Below, piece after piece: positions 9,185-16,929 of a stretch of 64,000 nucleotides of DNA (position 1 is its first letter; each line of letters opens with the position of its first letter). Made by a program: the position numbers and the translations under genes. The notes below the pieces were generated by a model, which was given only the letters and a program-made list of their open reading frames with translations, did not search any database and was not told the DNA's origin. Source of the DNA: Cytobacillus solani (lineage in GTDB: Bacteria > Bacillota > Bacilli > Bacillales > Cytobacillaceae); NCBI RefSeq assembly GCF_001420595.1, contig NZ_LJIX01000006.1, forward strand, positions 193,361 through 257,360, given 5' to 3'.

Positions 9185-9188
9185 TTTA

Positions 9189-9401
9189 ATGGGAATTCTC
9201 TATGATTTTGTGAAAAAGGTAAACGTTCACCAAGAAATGAAACGGAATATTATTCTTGAGGATCTAATAGCTTTAGGCATCATAGAGTCACAACAAGGAA
9301 TCTCAGTCTATGAACTTGATTACGATGAATTGAAATATGAACTGGTAATGGCTTCATTTCGCCAAATAGATATTCAAAACGACCAGAATAAGTGGTTCTA
9401 G
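9189..9401 (+). CDS. Hypothetical phage protein, 70 aa
   Basis: A helical acidic protein (begins MGILYDFVKKVNVHQEMK) follows the replication gene by 4 bp, with GGGGG before its ATG. No family recognised. Confidence 0.6.
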   Translation: MGILYDFVKKVNVHQEMKRNIILEDLIALGIIESQQGISVYELDYDELKYELVMASFRQIDIQNDQNKWF

Positions 9402-9415
9402 GGAGGAGTTATTTT

Positions 9416-9637
9416 ATGTCAATAACAAATGTAAAATCAGTAACTAAATGTCAGAAATGTTCTACACAGGGTGTTGTACGTCGCAAGGAAAAGTTACTTG
9501 TTGCTATGGAATGCCCTGAGTGCAAGAACGAGTGGAAAACCTATTCTAAGTTTTGTAAAGAGTGTGGCGAACCAAATGGATATGCTGTCGAAGGTACATG
9601 CATGGATTGTTATACAGTGAAACATAGATCCTCATGA
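9416..9637 (+). CDS. Small multi-CxxC zinc-binding protein, 73 aa
   Basis: ATG 9416 follows GGGAGGAG. Four CxxC pairs (CQKC, CPEC, CKEC, CMDC) predict two zinc ribbons. The stop overlaps the next ATG (ATGA). Early-region phage genes of this kind often bind nucleic acid or host proteins; the role here is unknown. Confidence 0.7.
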   Translation: MSITNVKSVTKCQKCSTQGVVRRKEKLLVAMECPECKNEWKTYSKFCKECGEPNGYAVEGTCMDCYTVKHRSS

Positions 9638-9831
9638 GTAATCGTGGATGGAAATCACAACAACCACGTCAGTTAAAGAAGATTGCCTATGCATTGACTG
9701 AGTGGAAATTAAAATCAGTAGTTGAAGCCCACGAAGAACGTGGCTGGGTACAAGCAAGTGAATTTAAAAAGCACGGATATGGCCTTGGATGCTTAATGAT
9801 CTGGGGCAAAGATAGGGAAGTGGGAATATGA
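9634..9831 (+). CDS. Hypothetical phage protein, 65 aa
   Basis: A basic Trp-rich protein (begins MSNRGWKSQQPRQLKK) coupled by ATGA overlaps on both sides (9634 and 9828). No family recognised. Confidence 0.6.
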   Translation: MSNRGWKSQQPRQLKKIAYALTEWKLKSVVEAHEERGWVQASEFKKHGYGLGCLMIWGKDREVGI

Positions 9832-10046
9832 ATTGTCCAGTATGCAATCGCCCGTTAAAGAGTAAAAAAAGTCTATCCAAGGGGATTGGGCCAGTATGCG
9901 AGATAAAAGTAAAAAAGCTAGAAAATAGTCCTCCAGAGGGTCAAATAACAATTGATGAACTACTTGATAAGCAGTCGATAAAGGATGAAATTTATGCAAA
10001 GAATGTCGTACAAGCAATATCGCAAAAAGAAGCAATCAACACCTAA
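9828..10046 (+). CDS. DUF6011-like zinc protein, 72 aa
   Basis: The N-terminus has a CPVCNRPLKSKKSLSKGIG motif followed by PVC, the Cys pattern of small phage DUF6011-type domains. It is coupled to the previous gene by an ATGA overlap and overlaps the start of the DUF1064 gene by about 50 bp. Function unknown. Confidence 0.6.
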   Translation: MNCPVCNRPLKSKKSLSKGIGPVCEIKVKKLENSPPEGQITIDELLDKQSIKDEIYAKNVVQAISQKEAINT

Positions 10047-10395
10047 GTATGGAAATAAAAAAACAGTGGTAGATGGGATCACATTTGATTCACAAGCAGA
10101 GTCTATCTACTACAACCAACTAAAATACTTAAAACACGCTAGGCAAATTAAGGATTTCAAGTTGCAACCAAGGTACCTACTTCAAGATAGTTTTAAGAAG
10201 AACGGAAAGACTTATCGGAAGATTGAGTATATTGCAGACTTTGAAATTACTAATTTAGATGGCAGTACTCAAATAATTGATATAAAGGGCAAGATCACCA
10301 AGGAGTTTGCAATAAAGCGAAAGCTTTTTGAACTAAAGTACATGGATTCAATTACTCTCTTGAAATATAAAAATGGTCAATTTGTGGAGGTGTAA
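9994..10395 (+). CDS. DUF1064 family protein (endonuclease-like fold)
   Basis: The protein (133 aa from ATG 9994; AAAGG 9 nt upstream) matches DUF1064: KYGNKKTVVDGITFDSQAE, then YIADFEI and IIDIKGK. These resemble the E...D...ExK/DxK catalytic arrangement of PD-(D/E)XK nucleases, so it may act like a phage resolvase or packaging nuclease. ATG 9985 and 10003 are alternative starts. Confidence 0.8.
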   Translation: MQRMSYKQYRKKKQSTPKYGNKKTVVDGITFDSQAESIYYNQLKYLKHARQIKDFKLQPRYLLQDSFKKNGKTYRKIEYIADFEITNLDGSTQIIDIKGKITKEFAIKRKLFELKYMDSITLLKYKNGQFVEV

Positions 10396-10406
10396 AGAAC
10401 AATCCG

Positions 10407-10595
10407 ATGAATGCCCAGCACTTTAAAGAGTTGATTAATTCAGTTTGTAAGACCACTAATCTTCCAAAATATAAGGTTGCTAATTTTATGGGTATTGCCA
10501 TACAGACAATAAATATATGGGAACGTGAAGGAGTTCCAGTTCGGATAAAACCATATGTAATGTCTGTGTTAAGAAAAGTATTATTTGAGAAATAG
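10407..10595 (+). CDS. Small HTH phage protein, 62 aa
   Basis: A helix-turn-helix-like segment (LPKYKVANFMGIAIQTINIW) occupies residues about 19-38. GTGGAGGTG lies upstream. It resembles tiny phage regulators of the Cro type; the target is unknown. Confidence 0.6.
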   Translation: MNAQHFKELINSVCKTTNLPKYKVANFMGIAIQTINIWEREGVPVRIKPYVMSVLRKVLFEK

Positions 10596-10649
10596 AATTT
10601 GTATTATGTTTCGCAATTCCACCAATTACGAAGGATGGAGTGATGAACT

Positions 10650-10820
10650 TTGTTTATAGAAGTTACAGATAGTCAAAGTGGAGCAAGAGTATCGGTAAAC
10701 CCGAAGCATATCTGTACATTGCTTGATGCAGGAGATAAAACGATTATCTCTACATCAGATGGTAAAGATCTGTGGACTAAAGATAACTATGCCGAGGTAC
10801 TGAAAAAGATTAATGCGTAA
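10650..10820 (+). CDS. Small phage protein (56 aa), FlbD-like pattern
   Basis: A TTG start (10650) about 10 nt after GGAG gives a 56-residue protein (begins MFIEVTDSQSGARVSVNPKH). The opening 'IEVT..., VNP..HI' pattern resembles the FlbD-like small-protein fold. It sits 14 bp before the YopX gene. Function unknown. Confidence 0.6.
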   Translation: MFIEVTDSQSGARVSVNPKHICTLLDAGDKTIISTSDGKDLWTKDNYAEVLKKINA

Positions 10821-10834
10821 AAGGAGGAATGAAC

Positions 10835-11242
10835 GTGCGTGAGATAAAGTTTCGGGCTTGGGATAATGTAGATTTCAAAATGTATTACACAGGCGAGGAA
10901 GGTGATATTCATTTTTATTTTGACAGTAGTGGTATTGTAGCTGAACGTTTTAAGGATATTCAGATAGCTGTTGAAGACCGTCTTGAAGATGATGTGCATG
11001 TCGAGAAATTAGAGCATCTTCAATACATGGAATTTACAGGCTTAAAAGACAAGAACGGCAAGGAGATTTATGAAGGGGATATAATTGCACTTCCTTATAA
11101 AAGAACCTTTCCTGAATTAGGTTTGCAAAATCATACAGTTATTTTTAAAAATGGATATTTTTCATGTTCGGATTATAACACTTATGCAAGTGAAGTCATC
11201 GGCAACATTTACGAGAATCCAGAGTTACTGAACATTAAATAA
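10835..11242 (+). CDS. YopX family protein
   Basis: The 135-residue protein matches the phage YopX family: REIKFRAWD at the N-terminus, MEFTGLKDKNGKEIYEGDII in the middle, VIGNIYENPELL at the end. GTG 10835 is 7 nt after AAGGAGG, whereas ATG 10829 is too close, so GTG is preferred. The function of the family is unknown. Confidence 0.88.
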   Translation: MREIKFRAWDNVDFKMYYTGEEGDIHFYFDSSGIVAERFKDIQIAVEDRLEDDVHVEKLEHLQYMEFTGLKDKNGKEIYEGDIIALPYKRTFPELGLQNHTVIFKNGYFSCSDYNTYASEVIGNIYENPELLNIK

Positions 11243-11248
11243 AAAAGA

Positions 11249-11264
11249 GCCTTTTCAGGCTCAT
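11249..11264 (-). terminator. Hairpin GAGCC/GGCTC after the YopX gene
   Basis: The short stem GAGCC/GGCTC is flanked on its left by an A-tract, so it would terminate leftward transcription (for example from 11636) as well as insulate the rightward operon. Confidence 0.4.
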
Positions 11265-11465
11265 AGCATGGCGAAAAACTGATTTCATTACATTGTATGT
11301 CAATTATTTTTAGTGGTATAGGCTGATGTTGGTGCAAGACATGACGATTAGGTGTATCTAAGATGTTTTGTGCCTTGCCCAACAATTTTATTTTATGACC
11401 AATTGAAGTAAAACATGCAGAAACACAAGAATTATTGTGTTTACTAGAAAAAAAGAAAGAGCCAT

Positions 11466-11636
11466 TTACTCTTCCTTTTTCCCAATATTAGTTCCATCTA
11501 ATTTAGATGAGATTTCTCTTAAGATCTGGTTCCTCTCTTTTTGTGCAGTAATAAGACTTGTACAAAACCAAATAGTGAAACCAATAAGAGCTAAATAAAA
11601 TAATAATGGAATTATAGCAAAAAACGCTCCATTCAT
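11466..11636 (-). CDS. Small single-span membrane protein (56 aa)
   Basis: A minus-strand frame with AAGGTGG about 10 nt upstream encodes an N-terminal transmembrane helix (about residues 4-30, AIIPLLFYLALIGFTIWF) and a charged tail (QKERNQILREISSKL). It is isolated and antisense to the early operon, the usual place for a lysogen-expressed gene. The rest of 11265-11742 shows no further gene. Size and shape resemble small DUF4083-type membrane proteins. Confidence 0.55.
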   Translation of the reverse strand: MNGAFFAIIPLLFYLALIGFTIWFCTSLITAQKERNQILREISSKLDGTNIGKKEE

Positions 11637-11742
11637 AGCAACAAGACCACCTTCATATGTAATTTCCTAATTATAACACATTTATGGATTTTTATGGTTT
11701 TAGATTCAAATCTTTAAGTTTACTAGAACGGAGGGATTCGGA

Positions 11743-12546
11743 ATGGCGATACCTAGGATATTGCATTACCCGGGCAGTAAATGGAGTATGGCAAGTTGGA
11801 TAATCAGCCATATGCCTGAGCATAAGACATATCTGGAACCTTTCTTTGGATCAGGAGCAGTCTTTTTCAAAAAGCAACCTTCCCAGATTGAGACTATAAA
11901 CGACTTAGATAGTAACATAGTTAATCTTTTTAAAGTCATTCGAGATCATTCTGAGGAACTATCAGAAAAAATTTACTGGACCCCACTTTCTAGAGAGGAA
12001 TATTACTCAAGTTATGAGTATTCCGGATCCTGTGAAATTGAAGCAGCAAGAACATTTTTAGTTAGGTGTTGGCAGGCTATCGGGGCTAAGACATCGGATA
12101 GAACTGGTTGGAGAAGTTTAATATCTTCTAATGGACCAGACACAGCGAAGGAATGGGGGAAGTTACCTGATAAGATTCTCCTAGTAGCAAAAAGATTAAA
12201 GGAAGCACAAATAGAGAATCAACCAGCTGTGAAATTACTTGAACGATATAAGAGACGAGAAGTACTAATATATGCAGATCCGCCTTACATTATTGAGACT
12301 CGAACAAAAAGGCACTACAAGCATGAAATGTCGATAGATGATCATATTGAGTTATTGGAAACATTAGATGCACATCCCGGTCCAGTTATTCTCTCTGGAT
12401 ACGCTCATCATATTTATGATGAAAGATTGAAACATTGGCACAGGGAAACATTAGATGTGGCAGCAGAAGCAGGGGCCAAAAGGCAGGAAGTTCTTTGGGT
12501 AAATGAAGTAGCAGCTGGTGGTTATTTTCAGCAGTCACTATTTTAA
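11743..12546 (+). CDS. D12-class adenine-specific DNA methyltransferase (Dam-like)
   Basis: The 267-residue protein carries the SAM-binding motif (LEPFFGSGAVFF, 31-42) and the catalytic DPPY (179-182), in the order of D12-class N6-adenine methylases; HYPGSKW at the N-terminus is typical. No restriction partner is adjacent, so a solitary phage methylase that protects phage DNA or alters host expression is likely. A 500-bp gap separates it from the YopX gene. Confidence 0.93.
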   Translation: MAIPRILHYPGSKWSMASWIISHMPEHKTYLEPFFGSGAVFFKKQPSQIETINDLDSNIVNLFKVIRDHSEELSEKIYWTPLSREEYYSSYEYSGSCEIEAARTFLVRCWQAIGAKTSDRTGWRSLISSNGPDTAKEWGKLPDKILLVAKRLKEAQIENQPAVKLLERYKRREVLIYADPPYIIETRTKRHYKHEMSIDDHIELLETLDAHPGPVILSGYAHHIYDERLKHWHRETLDVAAEAGAKRQEVLWVNEVAAGGYFQQSLF

Positions 12547-12666
12547 ATCATTCTCTTTCACAGGCACCTCAGTGATGGAGTTACTAAAGATTGCAATATT
12601 CACAGCGAGCAAAATTATTTGCACCAAGATTTGTAGACCGTTTAAGCTAGTAAACATTTCTTTCAT
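12538..12666 (-). CDS. Candidate type I toxin: small hydrophobic peptide (42 aa)
   Basis: A 42-residue frame (begins MKEMFTSLNG) has one strongly hydrophobic helix (about 10-29, LQILVQIILLAVNIAIF) and a charged tail. AAGGGAGTGG precedes its ATG. Size, topology, prophage setting and isolation on the opposite strand match BsrG/TxpA-type membrane toxins. The deduced mRNA has 5' segments complementary to its 3' part: 12693-12703 with 12565-12575, and 12737-12746 with 12556-12565. Its own promoter lies at 12764-12792. It overlaps the methylase end by 9 bp. No antitoxin RNA can be proven from sequence. Confidence 0.6.
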   Translation of the reverse strand: MKEMFTSLNGLQILVQIILLAVNIAIFSNSITEVPVKENDLK

Positions 12667-12763
12667 AACGACCACTCCCTTTTCAATGATTTTCACTGAG
12701 GTGTTATCCTGTACAGATTCCAGTCCCGGGAGATGAGCCTGTGAAAAAGAACGAGTAATAATA

Positions 12764-12792
12764 ATTATAAGTATACTAGCAGATTAAGTAAA
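12764..12792 (-). promoter_or_regulatory. Sigma-A promoter of the candidate toxin mRNA
   Basis: Read leftward, TTTACT (12787-12792), a 17-bp spacer and TATAAT (12764-12769) form a strong promoter. The expected start near 12757 places the complementary 5' element (12737-12749) at the very 5' end of the transcript. Confidence 0.6.
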
Positions 12793-12811
12793 CAAAAGAG
12801 TAATTATGTAT

Positions 12812-12835
12812 AAAAAAAGGAGCCATAATGGCTCC
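12812..12835 (-). terminator. Leftward terminator upstream of the toxin promoter
   Basis: GGAGCC/GGCTCC (12819-12824 with 12830-12835) is followed on the minus strand by seven T residues, insulating the toxin promoter. A second hairpin, GCAGGCAC/GTGCCTGC, lies at 12940-12965. Apart from these, 12840-13109 holds nothing recognisable. Confidence 0.5.
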
Positions 12836-13109
12836 GAAGCAAACTGTATGGCAAAAGAATTTATTATACAAGTTTATTGTATGAAACATTTTCGAATAAT
12901 GACTGGGACAAGTAAAATAATTGCATTTAAATAAATAATGCAGGCACAACATTTCTAGTGCCTGCAAAGAGGGAGTTCATGAGCTTACAACCTGAGGATA
13001 TGATTGTGCTATATAGTATTCAATTTTAATGGATTTGTCCAAGTTCTATAAAAAAATGTGCTTTTTCACTAAATATATTAAGCAAAATGTTAATTAGGGG
13101 GAAGGAAGA

Positions 13110-13307
13110 ATGAGTGTTAAAGCCTTAAAGAAAGGCGACAAAGTAGTAATGCACACTTGTATTGAAGCTGAAGCTCACAACGGTAAGATTTGGACTTGCC
13201 GAACTGACGAATTTAAACATCATCCAAAACACGACTATACAGTTGTTATGCTCGAAGGTTTTAGTGGTTCTTTTCAGACGGAATATCTACAAAAGGTAAA
13301 TATTTAA
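13110..13307 (+). CDS. Hypothetical phage protein, 65 aa
   Basis: A small protein (begins MSVKALKKGDKVVMHTC) with a beta-rich, SH3-like look. GGGGGAAGG lies before the ATG. First gene of a series of small acidic early/middle genes. Family not recognised. Confidence 0.6.
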   Translation: MSVKALKKGDKVVMHTCIEAEAHNGKIWTCRTDEFKHHPKHDYTVVMLEGFSGSFQTEYLQKVNI

Positions 13308-13365
13308 TTAACATAATGATAGCTTTGTTCAATAGCAAAAAAGTGAATTAAGAAAGGGTGGGTAA

Positions 13366-13578
13366 ATGAGTAAGTGTGCTTCTTGCGAAGATGAATTTGT
13401 ATGGAATGATGATGTGATAATTGTTGAAGATAATCTTTATCACAAAGATTGCGTTACATTGTATCCAACAGGATATGTCGCTTTTATTGATGATGAATTT
13501 TTAGGGGAAACCGAAAACGATGATGGTCAAATGGCTTATGAAATTATAGATGATCTTCTAAATGATGATGAAGATTAG
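13366..13578 (+). CDS. Small acidic protein with an N-terminal zinc site, 70 aa
   Basis: CASC near residue 4 and HKDC near residue 27 form a LIM-like four-ligand zinc motif; the C-terminal half is very acidic (LLNDDED). AAAGGGTGGG precedes the ATG. Function unknown. Confidence 0.65.
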   Translation: MSKCASCEDEFVWNDDVIIVEDNLYHKDCVTLYPTGYVAFIDDEFLGETENDDGQMAYEIIDDLLNDDED

Positions 13579-13598
13579 TTGATTAGGAGGGAAAGAGG

Positions 13599-13892
13599 AT
13601 GTACGACAAAGAGAAAGTATATGACGAAGAAATTTCGCCGTTAATGGCTGAAATTATTAAAATCTGTAAAAGAGAAAATCTTCCTATGGCAGCTCAGTTT
13701 TATTTAAAAAAAGAACGTGCAGAGCACGATGAATTCCCTGGTGAACCAATGTATTGCACAACGACTATTATTCCAGCAAAAAATGAAATGGATGCAGATG
13801 CTCATGATTGGTTGAAGAATGTAGCTACAGCAATGAGATACGGACCGAGTGGACCACCATATGTTATGGCGGCCACAATTAAAACATCATAA
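13599..13892 (+). CDS. Hypothetical phage protein, 97 aa
   Basis: Begins MYDKEKVYDEEISPLMAEI, behind AGGAGGGAAAGAGG. A mixed alpha/beta protein without a recognised motif, in the operon of small genes between the methylase and the late regulator. Confidence 0.65.
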   Translation: MYDKEKVYDEEISPLMAEIIKICKRENLPMAAQFYLKKERAEHDEFPGEPMYCTTTIIPAKNEMDADAHDWLKNVATAMRYGPSGPPYVMAATIKTS

Positions 13893-13920
13893 ATAAACAC
13901 AAGGTAGGAGGAGTTTAATA

Positions 13921-14277
13921 GTGGGATATATTCGACATAATTCATTTGTGGTTACTGGGGACAGTTATCCAGAGGCACAAAGAAAATTGGATTTAGCACA
14001 TGAAAAGGCAGTAGAGCTTTTCTCAAATTTAGTTTCCCCGGTAATTCAAGGTAAAACAAATGGTTATCAATCTTTCTTTGTTGCACCAGATGGAAGTAAA
14101 GAAGGCTGGGATTTATCAGACGAATATGATGAAAAAAGAAAACAGCTCGCAGATTTTATTGATTCTTTGGCATATGGTGATGGCTCTAATTGTGTTCAAT
14201 TTGTAGATGTAGGCTTTGATGAATGTTATGAAGCAGAAGTTGATCGTACTAATAAAAAACGTCCAGAAGAAGATTAA
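13921..14277 (+). CDS. Hypothetical phage protein, 118 aa
   Basis: GTG start at 13921 after TAGGAGGAG. The protein (begins MGYIRHNSFVVTGDSY) is acidic toward the C-terminus. No recognised family; conserved-looking, soluble, cytoplasmic. Confidence 0.65.
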   Translation: MGYIRHNSFVVTGDSYPEAQRKLDLAHEKAVELFSNLVSPVIQGKTNGYQSFFVAPDGSKEGWDLSDEYDEKRKQLADFIDSLAYGDGSNCVQFVDVGFDECYEAEVDRTNKKRPEED

Positions 14278-14303
14278 GTAAACAAAAGATAGAAGGTGAT
14301 TAT

Positions 14304-14534
14304 TTGAATTTACCTGATAAATTTTTTGTGGAAGATGAGCAAGGGGATATATTTCTTGTTTCAAAAGAGGATATAGCCAACCTTTGGTGGATTCAAGAAG
14401 ATTACACTCATGAGGAATATGACTGCTGGGATGACTGTTCAGGAACTATGCAAAGTGAAATTTTGATTGAAAGAATTTCATCCGGGGTCTATAAAATTAT
14501 TCCAGATGATGAAGGATGGATTGATTTAAATTAA
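14304..14534 (+). CDS. Hypothetical acidic phage protein, 76 aa
   Basis: TTG start at 14304 with AGAAGGTGAT upstream. Very acidic and Trp-rich (NLWWIQEDYTHEEYDCWDDC), suggestive of a nucleic-acid mimic or protein-binding role, but no family is recognised. Confidence 0.6.
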   Translation: MNLPDKFFVEDEQGDIFLVSKEDIANLWWIQEDYTHEEYDCWDDCSGTMQSEILIERISSGVYKIIPDDEGWIDLN

Positions 14535-14556
14535 GTAGAGATAGAAGGTGTAGATT

Positions 14557-14802
14557 ATGGATAATAAAGAATTTGACGTATTCTCATTGTACATGCAGTA
14601 CATGAAATTGATGAACCAAAGTCACAATGCTATTAAAAAGAAATCTATTAAAAATACATTGGAAACAACGCCTCCTGGTAATGATGAACCAGTCGTATTA
14701 AGTAAAGGTGAATACCTACAATTGATAGACTTAGCGCTTGAGACTGATGACAAGAAGTGGTTTCTTGAACTGACACAGAAGATGCAAAGTGTTGCTGTAT
14801 AA
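14557..14802 (+). CDS. IDEAL-domain protein, 81 aa
   Basis: Residues about 52-76 (GEYLQLIDLALETDDKKWF) match the short IDEAL domain found in small Bacillus proteins. AGAAGGTG precedes the ATG. Last gene of this small-gene operon; a leftward terminator follows at 14804-14837. Confidence 0.7.
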   Translation: MDNKEFDVFSLYMQYMKLMNQSHNAIKKKSIKNTLETTPPGNDEPVVLSKGEYLQLIDLALETDDKKWFLELTQKMQSVAV

Positions 14803-14803
14803 G

Positions 14804-14837
14804 AAAAAAGGATGAAGCTAAATACTCTTCTTCATCC
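14804..14837 (-). terminator. Terminator GGATGAAG/CTTCATCC
   Basis: The 8-bp stem (14810-14817 with 14830-14837) is followed leftward by TTTTTTCTT. It overlaps the end of the minus-strand zinc-ribbon frame, which supports that frame being transcribed. Confidence 0.6.
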
Positions 14838-14955
14838 CACAATTACGGCACTCTCTTATTAATTTCCCTTCACTAATGGAACTTTTGAAATGACCTTTAT
14901 CGCAATTGTCGCAACGACCACTGTTTTTATCTGGATATAATTTAATGTCATGCAC
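14818..14955 (-). CDS. Small zinc-ribbon protein (45 aa), start uncertain
   Basis: The minus-strand frame holds a CxxC pair (CDNC) and a second pair (CRNC) about 21 residues later, forming one zinc ribbon. The conserved-looking frame continues upstream of GTG 14955 without an ATG/GTG/TTG, so the true start may be a rare codon near 14983, or the gene may be decayed. Confidence 0.45.
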   Translation of the reverse strand: MHDIKLYPDKNSGRCDNCDKGHFKSSISEGKLIRECRNCGMKKSI

Positions 14956-15063
14956 GATAGTTAAATCAATTTCCTTTTCTATGACGATCCCGCCTTAATT
15001 CAAAATAAAAAGCCAGGACTCCTCCTGACCTACCCACTCAATTATATCACGGGAGGGGTCCAC

Positions 15064-15528
15064 TTGAAAGAAGCTGCCAGCAAACAACAAGTTGAGTCCA
15101 TACTAAAAGATTATCACTGGATGATGAATTCGATTAAGATTTTGAGGGATTCAATGAAAGATGCAGGAGAAGGTTTAACAGCGCAATATGGCGATCAAGC
15201 AGGAATGCCAAAAGCTCAAGGAACAACTAGTGATCCAGTTTATAGAGAGGCTGTACGACGCGGTAAACGTTTTGGAGTAATTAATAAATACGAAGCAAAA
15301 ATATCCACCATCCAAGATCGTATGCATCTTATTAAAGATGACCGTGAGTTGGAAGTGCTACATTGGTTACTTGAGGGGAAAAGCTACCGATGGATCGCGC
15401 TTCATATGGGCCTATCTCATTCGCATATCAGAAGAATTAGAGACTGCATTGTAGACCAACTTTCTGATACAAATGTTCCAAATGTTCCAAATGGTGATAC
15501 TTGTACAGAAGTTAAATCTGCTTGCTAA
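15064..15528 (+). CDS. Phage late transcription regulator (ArpU/RinA-like)
   Basis: TTG start at 15064 after GGGAGGGG. The 154-residue protein has a sigma-factor-like C-terminal HTH (LEGKSYRWIALHMGLSHSH, about 103-121) preceded by a helical region, as in ArpU/RinA-type activators encoded just before terminase genes. It probably turns on the late operon. Its C-terminus contains a short repeated VPN segment. Confidence 0.78.
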   Translation: MKEAASKQQVESILKDYHWMMNSIKILRDSMKDAGEGLTAQYGDQAGMPKAQGTTSDPVYREAVRRGKRFGVINKYEAKISTIQDRMHLIKDDRELEVLHWLLEGKSYRWIALHMGLSHSHIRRIRDCIVDQLSDTNVPNVPNGDTCTEVKSAC

Positions 15529-15592
15529 AATGGGAGGCAGGATCGGCGCGGAAAATTTCTCGCTGTCTGTTAAACTATTCTCCCTTCTTGAG

Positions 15593-15617
15593 CTCCACTT
15601 TACGGTGGAGTTTTTTT
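15593..15617 (+). terminator. Rho-independent terminator
   Basis: CTCCAC/GTGGAG (15593-15598 with 15605-15610) and seven T residues. It ends the transcript of the late regulator. Confidence 0.85.
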
Positions 15618-15641
15618 ATTTCTCGAAAATAGGTGATGAAC

Positions 15642-15821
15642 ATGAAAATTGCTGATCATCTTTCTTCTGCAGAATTACATCAAGTGAATAACTTCAAGAA
15701 TAAAGATAAGTCCTCAAATAAAAAATCAAATGAACGATTATCTAGTCGTGACCTTGCTGAGTTGATGGGTACTAATCGTCCCATTTATAAAAGGGTACGT
15801 GGTGCAATTAGAAATAAGTGA
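15642..15821 (+). CDS. Hypothetical phage protein, 59 aa
   Basis: ATG 15642 follows AGGTGATG. A basic protein (begins MKIADHLSSAELHQVNNF) with a possible short HTH (LSSRDLAELMGTNRPIYKRV). Family not recognised. Confidence 0.6.
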   Translation: MKIADHLSSAELHQVNNFKNKDKSSNKKSNERLSSRDLAELMGTNRPIYKRVRGAIRNK

Positions 15822-15881
15822 ATTTGTTGCAGGAATTTGCTCAAATCTCCCGAAATATGTATGTAAAAAGGAGATGAGGCA

Positions 15882-16022
15882 ATGGAGCAGGTTATTGAAA
15901 AATTGATTTGCTCGAATTGCAGCATAGAGATTACAGATGAACGTGAGTACTTAGATAATAACGGGGTGTGTGACGACTGTTACAGCATACCCATAAAGAG
16001 AAAGCTTAAATTAAAATTATGA
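15882..16022 (+). CDS. Small zinc-finger protein, 46 aa
   Basis: AAAGGAGATGAGGCA precedes ATG 15882. CSNC and CDDC pairs form a treble-clef-like zinc site; the tail is Lys-rich. Its end overlaps the upstream extension of the next frame. Confidence 0.65.
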   Translation: MEQVIEKLICSNCSIEITDEREYLDNNGVCDDCYSIPIKRKLKLKL

Positions 16023-16069
16023 AGGAAAATAGCCCCTTTTGTCGAACTAGTTGGATGGAGGGGATTGAA

Positions 16070-16885
16070 ATGGAAATGACCAAATCTTGTTTTATTATTA
16101 CACCAATAGGTGGAGAGAATACTAGTATTAGAAGGCATGCAGATGGTGTTATAGAAGCTGTAATTTCTCCAATGCTTAATGAAATGGGATATGAAACAGT
16201 GGTGGCCCATAAAATTAGTAAGGGAGGATCTATAACACGTCAAGTAATAGAAAATGTTATAGAATCAGATTTGGTTATAGCAAATTTATCTGGTTTAAAT
16301 CCAAATGTAATGTATGAACTTGCTGTAAGACATGCCGTTAGAAAACCATTAGTGCAAATTTGTGAAGTTGGAACTCAACTTCCTTTTGATATTAGTCAAT
16401 TAAGAACTATATTTTATACTAATGATATGAAAGGCAGTGTGGAGTTAAAAGAAACATTATTTGAAATGATACAAGATGCAATCAGTGAAGAGAAACCAGA
16501 TAATCCAATATATAATTCAATAGAAACTTCTACCATCATGAAATCAACAGAGACTTCAACTACAGAAAAATATATTTTAGAAAGATTTTCTGAATTAGAA
16601 AACAATGTAATGAAAGCATTATCTTATAACAAGAAAAGAGATTATTTTGTGGAATTCACAATAGATAAAAAAGATGAATATTTTTTAACAAAAATAGTGG
16701 ATGATCTATCCAAAAAAGGGTCTTTTACTCTTGAAGACGTTAATAAAGAACTAATTAAAAATAACATAAATATTCCTAGAAATATAGTTAGAGAAACTGT
16801 AAACAACACGTTAAATAGAAGAGCAAATCAACATTCATATATTACAGCTCTTGAGGAATTTAAAAATAAAGAAGTTAGTAACTAA
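16070..16885 (+). CDS. Nucleoside 2-deoxyribosyltransferase-like domain protein, possible defence moron
   Basis: The N-terminal domain (about 1-150) has CFIITPIGG, then SDLVIANLSGLNPNVMYELA with NPNVxYEL at 77-84, then LPFDISQLRTIFY. These are motifs of the deoxyribosyltransferase/TIR-like superfamily, in which the Glu of the YEL motif is catalytic and base or nucleotide N-glycosidic bonds are cleaved. The C-terminal part (about 180-271) is an unknown, highly charged helical domain. ATG 16070 follows GGAGGGGA. The gene is AT-richer than its neighbours and sits between the late regulator and terminase, bounded by its own terminator, as a cargo gene would be. A defence role is inferred. Confidence 0.7.
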   Translation: MEMTKSCFIITPIGGENTSIRRHADGVIEAVISPMLNEMGYETVVAHKISKGGSITRQVIENVIESDLVIANLSGLNPNVMYELAVRHAVRKPLVQICEVGTQLPFDISQLRTIFYTNDMKGSVELKETLFEMIQDAISEEKPDNPIYNSIETSTIMKSTETSTTEKYILERFSELENNVMKALSYNKKRDYFVEFTIDKKDEYFLTKIVDDLSKKGSFTLEDVNKELIKNNINIPRNIVRETVNNTLNRRANQHSYITALEEFKNKEVSN

Positions 16886-16890
16886 AATAT

Positions 16891-16910
16891 GCATCCTTCG
16901 GGGTGCTTTT
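16891..16910 (+). terminator. Terminator after the transferase-like gene
   Basis: GCATCC/GGGTGC (one G-T pair) with a TTTT tail (16891-16910), 4 nt after the stop region. Confidence 0.65.
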
Positions 16911-16929
16911 AGCTAAAGGAGGAATTGAA

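Noticed and set aside
12776-12967. Minus-strand 63-codon frame with Cys and aromatic residues
   Set aside because: It runs through two hairpins and the toxin promoter and has no ribosome binding site.
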